From contig JBNKRJ010000012.1 of the NCBI GenBank assembly GCA_050296515.1, positions 1-64,000 on the forward strand: 64,000 bases of DNA. Reading direction: 5' to 3'. The position numbers were made by a program, and so were the translations under genes. Positions 19,063-27,200 of this stretch are shown piece after piece. Within the stretch, counting starts at the first letter, position 1; each line of letters begins with the position of its first letter. Under the pieces are notes generated by a model that saw only the letters and a list, made by a program, of their open reading frames with translations, did no database searches and was not told the origin of the DNA. Source of the DNA: NBLH01 sp050296515 (GTDB lineage Bacteria; Bacteroidota; Bacteroidia; Bacteroidales; NBLH01).

Positions 19063-19602
19063 TTGGACAATAAAAAGCTGGTACGCGCTTGCAAGCGAAA
19101 AGACAGAAAAGCGCAAAAAGCATTGTACGAAAAATATTACGATCAAATGTTTCGACTTTGTCATCGTTACCTCGGTAATATTCACAATGCTGAAGATATT
19201 GTGGTAGAGGGTTTTCTGAAGATTTTTGACAAAATTGATACTGTTGAATACCGACATGAAAATAGTTTTGTTAACTGGATGAAAACCATCATGATTAACG
19301 AAAGCCTGATGCTTTTGAGACGAAACAAAAAGATACGATTTTTTGAGGATGATTTAATTGTGGAACAGGAAAGTTTGGTTGAAAAATCATTGGAACTACA
19401 GGAGATTTTGAAAGCAATTGCATGCATGCCTGTGGGTTATCGAACTATTTTCAATATGTATGTTATTGAAGGATATTCGCACAAGGACATTGCAAAAGAA
19501 TTGGACATAAGCGAGCAAACCTCAAAATCACAACTAAGCAGGGCTAAAAAGTTTTTGCAAAAACTAATTAAGGATTTGAATTATGAAAGACGAGCAGTAT
19601 AA
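19063..19602 (+). CDS. ECF-type RNA polymerase sigma factor
   Basis: A 179-aa ECF sigma factor. Region 2 spans residues 5-70 (ACKRKDRKAQKALYEKYY, MFRLCHRYLG, NAEDIVVEGFLKIF); region 4 is near the C-terminus (IACMPVGYRTIFNMYVIEGYSHKDIA, then a helix-turn-helix ending SKSQLSRAKKFLQ). The start is TTG at 19063: an in-frame stop lies two codons upstream and the next ATG would remove conserved region 2 residues, so TTG is forced. Its last 20 bp overlap the anti-sigma-like gene, a sign of translational coupling. The four-gene operon ends at 21887. Confidence 0.92.
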   Translation: MDNKKLVRACKRKDRKAQKALYEKYYDQMFRLCHRYLGNIHNAEDIVVEGFLKIFDKIDTVEYRHENSFVNWMKTIMINESLMLLRRNKKIRFFEDDLIVEQESLVEKSLELQEILKAIACMPVGYRTIFNMYVIEGYSHKDIAKELDISEQTSKSQLSRAKKFLQKLIKDLNYERRAV

Positions 19603-20206
19603 TCAATATATCAGGGAGCAGATAAAAAACTCCGGCGACCTGCATTATTCTGATATTGAAAACAATAAAGATGACGTTTGGGATAGAATTGAAGAACGAC
19701 TGAAGAAAAAGAAAGTGGTTCCGATATGGATTTATGCTGCTGCTTCAATTATTCTTTTAATTAGCATCGGTTTTATATTCAATCAAAAAATCACCAATAA
19801 AAACCATGAAATTGCCTTACTAAAAGCACAACTACAAGCAAAAAATGCCGAGCTGACTTCCATTAGCAGAACTAATTACAAAGTAGTGAAAATTATTGAT
19901 ACCGTTAAAATTGTCAACGAAAAAGTGGTTTACCTCCCTGTTAAGGCCTACGAGCAGGTAATTGTTCATGATACCATTACAAACATGGTAAAAGTAACTG
20001 ATACTGTTTATGTTAAGAATCAAAAAGAAAAAGCAAGGTTTGTAAAAAATGATGTAACGGAGGAAGACAACAATCAACAAATACTGGTTAATTCAGGCCC
20101 AATAAAGAAAAAGAAAAACCGAAGGTTTGTTTTCTTGTTTGGAAAACCAAAAGAAGAAAATAACCCGGCTGAAAATGCACGATTAATAACTCTAAGAACA
20201 AAATAA
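19583..20206 (+). CDS. Probable anti-sigma factor
   Basis: A 207-aa single-span membrane protein. The cytoplasmic N-terminus (residues 1-45, charged, with VWDRIEERLKKKK just before the helix) would bind the sigma factor; the helix is at about 46-65; the rest is a periplasmic coiled-coil-like stretch (IALLKAQLQAKNAEL) and a lysine-rich tail. No zinc-binding HxxxCxxC motif is present, so it is not a ZAS-type anti-sigma. The assignment rests on the overlap with the sigma gene and the topology, typical for Bacteroidota ECF operons. Confidence 0.7.
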   Translation: MKDEQYNQYIREQIKNSGDLHYSDIENNKDDVWDRIEERLKKKKVVPIWIYAAASIILLISIGFIFNQKITNKNHEIALLKAQLQAKNAELTSISRTNYKVVKIIDTVKIVNEKVVYLPVKAYEQVIVHDTITNMVKVTDTVYVKNQKEKARFVKNDVTEEDNNQQILVNSGPIKKKKNRRFVFLFGKPKEENNPAENARLITLRTK

Positions 20207-20227
20207 CAGACAACAAATATTAAAAGA

Positions 20228-21214
20228 ATGAGAACAATACTGACCGTTGTACTTGGAATATTTATTGCCCAAACTTTATTAGCACAAAATGATTCATTAG
20301 TAGTAAAATTAGATGATTACGGGCAATTACTAGTAGTAAATTCAAATTTTGTAACCAAAAAAAATAGTCCTCTTGAACTCGACAGCATCTACAAAGATTT
20401 TTACAGTAAATTCAAAAATATAAACATGAATACTGGTGATGAAAACAATTATTTTATTGAGTTCAGACACGAGCCATTTCGCACTGAAAATTCGACAATT
20501 AGTATTGTTAAAGCAAAACCAGAATCTGATAAATATTACTTTAATGGTAATAAATTTGGTTCAATCAATAATTTCAGGTTCAAAGTAGCTTTATCATCAA
20601 AAGTATTTCTTTTTCTTAATTCATTAAGCGATTTTGAAAAAGTTGCAGCCACGAGTCTCAACGATATTTACAATCAGTTCAAGAGCAATATTCAAACAGA
20701 AGATTTGAATAAAAGAAAACCTTATTTATTCTTCTATGAAAGCAAAAAAAATAAGCTTGAAAACCATACAAAATTTATCTGCCAATCTGGTAAAGCACAG
20801 GATTATATCATCGCCTATCCTAGTTTTGGAATGCAGATGATTAATTCAACTTTTGCCCCGGAAATAACTATTAATGTTGACTTTGCATTTGGGATAAAAG
20901 GAACTGTAGGCGAAAAATTTGGGTTCAGCACTACTTTCCTTTTTATGCCTGATAAAGACGACTTCTTAAATGTAAATACTTACAACTTTGTCAATGCCAA
21001 TTATTATTTTAAAACTAATGATAAGTGGACTCATAAAATCAGTATAGGCTATATGTTTGAAAAAAATGGCAGTGACTTTAGTTACAATACATGGAATGGG
21101 TTCTGGCAATCAAATATTAAAAGTTTTGGCTTAAAACTAGGAGGTATTTACACAAAGAACACTGATGAGAATGATGTTGTAATCCCTTCAATTGGTTTTG
21201 ATTTTGGATTTTAA
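20228..21214 (+). CDS. Uncharacterised exported outer-membrane-like protein
   Basis: A 328-aa protein with a signal peptide (MRTILTVVLGIFIAQTLLAQ). The C-terminal third consists of short alternating hydrophobic strands (ITINVDFAFGIKGTVGEKFGFSTTFLFMP... HKISIGYMFEK... KSFGLKLGGIYTKN... PSIGFDFGF) ending in phenylalanine, which suggests an outer-membrane beta-barrel. I do not recognise the N-terminal part. It is the third gene of the sigma operon (21 bp gap) and so a likely target or envelope component of that stress response. Confidence 0.65.
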   Translation: MRTILTVVLGIFIAQTLLAQNDSLVVKLDDYGQLLVVNSNFVTKKNSPLELDSIYKDFYSKFKNINMNTGDENNYFIEFRHEPFRTENSTISIVKAKPESDKYYFNGNKFGSINNFRFKVALSSKVFLFLNSLSDFEKVAATSLNDIYNQFKSNIQTEDLNKRKPYLFFYESKKNKLENHTKFICQSGKAQDYIIAYPSFGMQMINSTFAPEITINVDFAFGIKGTVGEKFGFSTTFLFMPDKDDFLNVNTYNFVNANYYFKTNDKWTHKISIGYMFEKNGSDFSYNTWNGFWQSNIKSFGLKLGGIYTKNTDENDVVIPSIGFDFGF

Positions 21215-21224
21215 TTCACTGTAA

Positions 21225-21887
21225 ATGAAACGGATAATTCTAAGAATAATATTAGCAGTGTTAGTAATAATTGTCGTTTTGGTTGCCTACCTTGTAGATC
21301 TCGACCACAGCTTTTCGCAAATCTCAGAGGGTGAAAAAATTCCTGAATATGAAACTGACAAAGCAGCCCTGCTGGTAATCGACATTCAAGAAGCAACTAC
21401 CGGAACAGCAGCATTAAACGACACTTATACAAAACTATCCAACGGTTTTATTAATAGTGTAAACAGGTTAATTGACTCCGCACAAAATCATAACATACCA
21501 GTCATTTATATTTATAGCGAAACAACAAATTGGCTTGTTAATTTACTGGATAATTCTATGGAAAAAGGAACCGTTGGAACAAAACCGGATAAACGATTGC
21601 ACATTGCTTCCAATTTCGCATTTTCAAAAGGCAAATTGGATGCATTTTCAAACTCATCTCTCGACAGTTTATTATTGAGCCAACATATCAATAAATTATA
21701 CATCAGCGGACTAGATCCTGCATACTGCATTAATAATACCATTCAGGCAGCCCTGAACAGAGGTTATGATGTGACAGTTATAAATGAAGCGATAGTTTCT
21801 GAATCGGATTCTTTAAAGCTTCAAAAAATAAATGATTTTGAAAAACTGAATGTAAAAACAATTGGGTTAAATGATTTTCCATTGTAA
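21225..21887 (+). CDS. Membrane-anchored isochorismatase-family hydrolase
   Basis: A cysteine hydrolase of the isochorismatase superfamily with an unusual N-terminal membrane anchor (residues 3-23). The catalytic triad is visible: Asp in LLVIDIQEA, Lys in AFSKGKLDAF and Cys in DPAYCINNT. The family includes nicotinamidases and carbamoylases; nothing here selects among them. The anchor would place the catalytic domain outside the cytoplasm, where cytosolic metabolites such as isochorismate are not expected. It is the last gene of the sigma operon, 10 bp after the preceding gene. Confidence 0.75.
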   Translation: MKRIILRIILAVLVIIVVLVAYLVDLDHSFSQISEGEKIPEYETDKAALLVIDIQEATTGTAALNDTYTKLSNGFINSVNRLIDSAQNHNIPVIYIYSETTNWLVNLLDNSMEKGTVGTKPDKRLHIASNFAFSKGKLDAFSNSSLDSLLLSQHINKLYISGLDPAYCINNTIQAALNRGYDVTVINEAIVSESDSLKLQKINDFEKLNVKTIGLNDFPL

Positions 21888-22029
21888 CTTCTTAATCAGG
21901 TAAAACCATTAAACTAAAAGCATGACTATTTTTTTATTTTAAACAGGTGGTAGAGGAAATAAATAATTATTCTTTCATGATTTAACGTATTTACATATAT
22001 TCGCCATCCAATTAATCTAATTTCACCTA

Positions 22030-22908
22030 ATGAATAATAGTGCATTGTTTTACAAACCCTCTGGACAAATGAGTTCAAATGGGAGTATTTTCACCATACT
22101 CCTTAATTTACTTTTTGCATTTATCGCTGGCTATTTATATTCGATAATAATTTATTACAATCCTTTTGTTTACGTCAACTTCTTGTTAACTATTGGTTTT
22201 GGTTTATCTGCAGGTTTATTAAACAGGTTAATGATACGTGTTGGACATAGCCGAAATAAAAAGAACCAATTAATATTTGCTGGAATAGGTGGTTTTATGG
22301 CTATTTATATACACTGGGCAGCTTATATGTTAATTATTGATTCTCAGGGCATTCCTTCCTTAGGAAATTACTTTGCGAATGTTTGGTATTTTCTTAATCC
22401 GGTAAATTTTTTCCATGCCATGGGTGTAATAAACAAGTTTGGTCTATGGTCAATTTTCGGGATAACTTTCAACGGTTTTGGATTAGCCTTGGTTTGGTTA
22501 TTTGAGGCGTTTATCATACTTTTTCTTTCCGTCAGTGCTATTTATAAAGCAAATGTATTGCCTTATTCAGAAAAACTTGGAATGTGGTATCCCAAATTTA
22601 CACTTTTCAATGATTTCCAGTCTATATCAGGTGTTAAAAGTACTACAGAACAATTGGTTAACGATCCTTTTGAATTTATCAGCAATTTCGACAAGGGATG
22701 GGGCAATCGTCATTCAAAAACTCATATTTATTATCTAAAAGATGAGCAGGAACAATACCTTTCTATTGAAAATGTGTTTTTGGAGGGCCAAGGAAGAGGA
22801 AAGGAACACAGAACCATGATGATTAGTAATTTCAGAATAAGTAACGAAACTGCAAAAAAAATCCTGAAGAATTATAAACACAAAAAGGAAAGAATTGATT
22901 TAATATAA
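22030..22908 (+). CDS. Uncharacterised four-helix membrane protein
   Basis: A 292-aa protein with about five hydrophobic helices in the first 175 residues (about 22-40, 48-63, 82-100, 120-135, 148-170) and a hydrophilic C-terminal domain of about 115 aa with FNDFQSISG and GNRHSKTHIYYLKDEQEQYLSIENVFLEGQGRGKEHR. I do not recognise it. The stop TAA overlaps the start of the next small ORF (TAATG), a layout for translational re-initiation. Confidence 0.7.
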   Translation: MNNSALFYKPSGQMSSNGSIFTILLNLLFAFIAGYLYSIIIYYNPFVYVNFLLTIGFGLSAGLLNRLMIRVGHSRNKKNQLIFAGIGGFMAIYIHWAAYMLIIDSQGIPSLGNYFANVWYFLNPVNFFHAMGVINKFGLWSIFGITFNGFGLALVWLFEAFIILFLSVSAIYKANVLPYSEKLGMWYPKFTLFNDFQSISGVKSTTEQLVNDPFEFISNFDKGWGNRHSKTHIYYLKDEQEQYLSIENVFLEGQGRGKEHRTMMISNFRISNETAKKILKNYKHKKERIDLI

Positions 22909-23033
22909 TGCTTAAGAAACTATTAGTTCACAACTCTGCCTATCATTTGGCTACTTGCAGCGATGAAATGTATGAGTTCGATTGTGCAAATAGCCCAACC
23001 TGCCATTGCTATAGACTTGAAAAACAATTTTAA
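22908..23033 (+). CDS. 41-aa Cys-rich small protein
   Basis: A small ORF that starts with the ATG sharing one base with the preceding stop codon (TAATG at 22906-22910) and ends with TAA at 23031-23033. The product has four cysteines: C17, C26, C32 and C34, the last two as CHC, with His13 and His33 nearby, enough for a zinc site. No signal peptide or membrane helix. The start-stop overlap and cysteine spacing support a real gene; the short length means chance cannot be excluded. Confidence 0.45.
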   Translation: MLKKLLVHNSAYHLATCSDEMYEFDCANSPTCHCYRLEKQF

Positions 23034-23072
23034 CTAATAAATTAGGGGAACTTGAAAAAAAAGAATCATAAA

Positions 23073-23774
23073 CTATAACCGATACGCCATTTTATTTTTA
23101 CTGGCTATGTTCTTTTCAAGTAAAGTCATCCTATCTAAGTCAATTTTTGAGGCAGTTTTAGCTTTATGAGCAAAAACCATTGCTTTACCAAAGTCTCCAA
23201 TTTCTCTGTATAGTTCAGCAAATAGCAAATTATTTGTGTTTTCCTTTTTGTCCCTCTTTAACAAGTTCATTAATCGAATAAGGTTGCTCAATTTTAGAGA
23301 AACTTCATAATTGTATAGTTTTAAAGAGTTTTTATATTCAGCACTTTCAAAAACCTGATGTTTTATTTTACTAAAAAAACCCTGCGAATCATATTTGCGC
23401 ATTACATGATTAATAACATGCCAAAGTTTTGTTCTTAAATATATTTCCTTATTCGCAGAATTGGCCAGACCAGATTTTAAGGCATCTTTAATATGATCAA
23501 TCTCGTTTCTTCCAATATTATTAAGGAACCAAAAATTTCCTATTTTTTTTACTATTGCAGAATCTGGTGGCTCTTGAATTGCCTTCTTTTTCAGCCAAAA
23601 AAAAGTATTGCACGAAGGACATTTGGCAAACGAAAGGACATCCCTTTTCATTGGTGCCATATAAAAACCATCAGACCAAATTTCTACTCCTGATTTATTT
23701 TCAATGGTAAAATCCAGATAACTGTAATTTGTTTCACATTTTGGACATTTTGAGTAGGCCTGGTTAATGCTCAT
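23073..23774 (-). CDS. Zinc-ribbon protein with helical repeats
   Basis: A 233-aa cytoplasmic protein. The N-terminus has two CxxC knuckles, CPKC (residues 9-12) and CPSC (about 52-55), the second followed by FFWLKKK, a zinc ribbon. The C-terminal half is helical with TPR-like features (LLFAELYREIGDFGKAMVFAHKAKTAS). I do not recognise the family; zinc binding followed by a TPR-like solenoid suggests a scaffold or adaptor. Confidence 0.65.
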   Translation of the reverse strand: MSINQAYSKCPKCETNYSYLDFTIENKSGVEIWSDGFYMAPMKRDVLSFAKCPSCNTFFWLKKKAIQEPPDSAIVKKIGNFWFLNNIGRNEIDHIKDALKSGLANSANKEIYLRTKLWHVINHVMRKYDSQGFFSKIKHQVFESAEYKNSLKLYNYEVSLKLSNLIRLMNLLKRDKKENTNNLLFAELYREIGDFGKAMVFAHKAKTASKIDLDRMTLLEKNIASKNKMAYRL

Positions 23775-23790
23775 TTTTCGTTTTTTTTAT

Positions 23791-23821
23791 CAAAGTTGGG
23801 AATTTTTATGCTTATTTCAAA
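23791..23821 (-). promoter_or_regulatory. Promoter of the zinc-ribbon gene
   Basis: On the minus strand TTTG at 23821-23818, a 19-bp spacer, then CAACTTTG at 23798-23791 (one mismatch to TAnnTTTG), 17 bp upstream of the start codon. Confidence 0.5.
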
Positions 23822-24047
23822 TAAAATTAATTGGTTTATTAATTGATTGATGGAATGGTTAGTTAAAAATTATCTTTCATTAAGACACTGACTCCCTTTA
23901 TATTGCATTAATTTAAAACAATTAATCAACTGCTAATCATAAATAATATAGTCCGAAATTAATCTCATATTTAAGTGAAAAATAATAAATTATTTGGTTA
24001 CAACTCAATTAACTACTTCAAAAAAATGAATGAATTATTATTCTAAG

Positions 24048-24152
24048 CTAGTGTCATGTCAAGGCTAATTTGTCAGGTGACAACACCTGACAAGTGCACC
24101 AGACAGGTATTGTCACCTGGCTAATTACCAGTAATATCATACTTGACACTAG
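24048..24152. repeat. Nested inverted-repeat cluster (MITE-like or operator)
   Basis: Outer inverted repeat CTAGTGTCA (24048-24056) and TGACACTAG (24144-24152). Inside is a perfect hairpin, TTGTCAGGTG (24070-24079) and CACCTGACAA (24084-24093), loop ACAA, then a weaker one (CAGGT 24104-24108, ACCTG 24115-24119). The TGTCA/TGACA motif recurs at least six times. It sits 60-160 bp upstream of the promoter of the double-UvrA gene. It may be a small non-autonomous transposon-like element or a multi-site operator. It is the main content of the 23775-24258 gap. Confidence 0.6.
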
Positions 24153-24210
24153 AATAAATCAGAACGATATTTGAAATTATTGGTTATCATCTGTAACAAT
24201 AAAAATCATA

Positions 24211-24241
24211 TTGCCTATCCCCGCAATTTTCTATTCCTTTG
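24211..24241 (+). promoter_or_regulatory. Promoter of the double-UvrA gene
   Basis: TTG at 24211-24213, a 20-bp spacer, then TTCCTTTG at 24234-24241 (one mismatch to TAnnTTTG). The ATG is 18 bp further on, so the transcript leader would be very short. Confidence 0.5.
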
Positions 24242-24258
24242 CCCTATAATTGAACACA

Positions 24259-27200
24259 ATGGATAAAATTATACTCAAAGGCATTACACACCACAATTTA
24301 AAAAATATTGATATTGAAATTCCACACAACCAGTTTACGGTAATTTCCGGGGTTTCAGGTTCAGGAAAATCAACACTTGCTGAGGATGTAATTTACAAAG
24401 ATGCAGAACGAAGATACCTGGAAACTTATTCCATCCATGCCCGTCAATTATTAAACAAGCTAAGAAGGCCTGATGCTGAGCACATTAGCGGTTTACGTCC
24501 AGCTATTTTACTTCAGCAAAAAAACTTTGTCAACTCACCACGTTCTACTGTTGGGACACTTACTGAAATCCATGATTTATTACGTTTGTTTTTCGCAAGG
24601 CTTGGAAAATCGACTGATAATAAACTAAATATAAACAGAAGCCTGTTTTCATTCAATACTGCCGAAGGAGCATGCCCTATCTGCAAAGGTCTAGGCTTAA
24701 GTGACAAAATTGATCCTGATTTAATTATTTCAGATCCTGAAAAATCATTGCGAGAAGGGGTGCTTGCTATAACAACGCCTACCGGCTATATAGTTTATTC
24801 TCAGGTCACTATGGATGTTATGGCACAGGTGTGTGAATCTGAAGGATTTTCAGCAGATACTCCATGGAAAGAACTGACTGATTACCAGAAAAATATAGTA
24901 TGGTATGGTAGCCAGAAAATAAAAATCCCCTTTGGCAAGCACACGCTTGAATCGCGCATGAAGTGGAAAGGAATTACAGCCAAACCGCGTGAAGAAGGTT
25001 ATTACAAAGGCATTATTCCTGTGATGGAAGAAATCCTAAAACGCGATCGAAACCCCAATATCCTTCGTTTTGTGAAAACAGTAGAATGTGAAGCATGTAA
25101 TGGTACACGTTTTAACAAGAATACATTGAGTGTTACGCATCAAAGTAAGAACATTGCTGATTTGCTTTCATTTAGCGTTAAAGAACTGAAAAATTACTTC
25201 CATGATTTAAAATTTAGTCCTCAAGAAAAAGAAACAGGTGAACAAATCAAACAAGAGATTTTAAAAAAGGCAAAGGTTCTTGAAGAGTTAGGCGTTGGCT
25301 ACCTTACTTTAACCAGAAGTGCTGATACCCTTTCTGGTGGTGAAGCTGCCCGCATTCGATTAAGTGGACAAATAAATTCAAAACTTAGAGGTGTTCTGTA
25401 TGTGTTTGATGAGCCTGCTGCCGGACTCCATGCTGTTGACATGGATAAACTGATGAATAAAATCAAAGGTTTAAGTGAATTGGGCAATACTGTAATAGCT
25501 GTCGATCATAACGAGCAAATCATTCGAAAAGCTGACTACATCATTGAATTGGGCCCTGAGGCTGGAATCAACGGCGGTGAATTGATCTACCATGGACCTC
25601 TGCCTGATTGGAGAAAATTAGCCACTGAAAAAAAGGATTTTCAAACGGCAGTCTATTTATCTGGAAAACAGCAAATCGAAATCATAAAACACAATGGCAA
25701 CAATAAGAAAATCAGCATATTTGGAGCTAAATCCAGAAATCTCAAAAACCTGGATATTTCGTTCCCTTTAAACCAATTGGTTGTAATTACAGGTGTTTCA
25801 GGTGCGGGTAAATCAAGTTTATTGAAATACACCTTGGCCAATTACCTAAGAAAAAAATTAAACGGAACCAACATTGAACATGGTGAGTTTGAAAAAATAG
25901 AAGGACTTGAAAACATTGACAAAATCATCGAAGTAGATCAATCTCCTATTGGAAAAACGCCCAGGAGTAATCCTGCAACCTATACAAAGTTATTTGATCA
26001 AATACGTGATTTTTATGCTTCATTAAAAGAGGCAAAACAAGCCAAACTAAGCAAATCAAATTTCTCTTTTAACACCAAAGGTGGTAGATGTGAGAACTGC
26101 CAGGGAGCAGGCTATTTGCAAACCGGCATGCACTTTTTAGGAAATGTGGATGTTGTTTGCCCTGAATGCAATGGAAAACGTTTCCTCGAACAGGTTTTAC
26201 AAGTAAAATACGAAGAAAAAAGCATTTATGAGGTATTGGAATTATCTATTAATCAAGCACATGATTTCTTTACCAATATTCCAAAAATAGCAAAACCCTT
26301 GCAAGTTTTAGTTGATTTAGGACTTGGGTATTTAAAACTGGGACAACGTTCAAGCACTTTATCCGGTGGAGAAGCACAACGTGTAAAATTAGCTGCAGAA
26401 CTAAGCAAATCATCCACAGGAAAAACATTGTATATTCTGGATGAGCCTTCACGAGGACTTCATTTACATGACATTAACATTTTGCTAAAATCCTTTTACA
26501 AGCTGTTGAATAATGGCAACTCAGTGATGCTTATAGAACACAATCTAAGAATGGCTCAGGCAGCAGATCATGTTATTGATTTAGGCCCTGGTAGTGGTGA
26601 AGATGGTGGAGAATTAGTATTTGAGGGGAAACCAGAGGAGTTAATAAAATGTGCTAAATCTAAAACCGGACAGGCCTTAAATGAATTATTAAATCCGCAA
26701 AAAGAGACACATACCCAACTTGAAAATGTTGCTAAAAAACCTAAAGATCATATTGTTTTAGAAGGAGTATCAACCAACAACCTCAAAAACATCAACCTTA
26801 AACTCCCTGTTAATCAATTAATTGTTTTCACCGGGGTTTCAGGTAGTGGAAAATCATCCTTACTATTTGACACCTTATATGCCGAGGGACAAAAGCGTTT
26901 TAACGAAAACTTCTCTCCTTATATCAGAACCATGCTTGGACAACAAAAACAAGCTGATTTCGAGCTTATTTCAGGTCTTAGCCCTGTAATTGCCATTAAA
27001 CAAAAGCGATTAAAAGCTAATGAGCGTTCCACCGTGGGTACCCTGGCAGAAATCTACGATTATTACCGGTTATTATACTCCAGAATTGGTCAACTCAGGT
27101 ATCCGGAAAAAGCTGATTTACTTACAGCTGCTCATTTTTCGTTCAACCAAAGCCAGGGATCATGCAAGCATTGCGAAGGATTAGGCTTCCAATATATTCC

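Noticed and set aside
24250..24258. TTG start three codons upstream of the double-UvrA ATG
   Set aside because: Adds only three residues and there is an ATG at 24259; both are possible but ATG is simpler.
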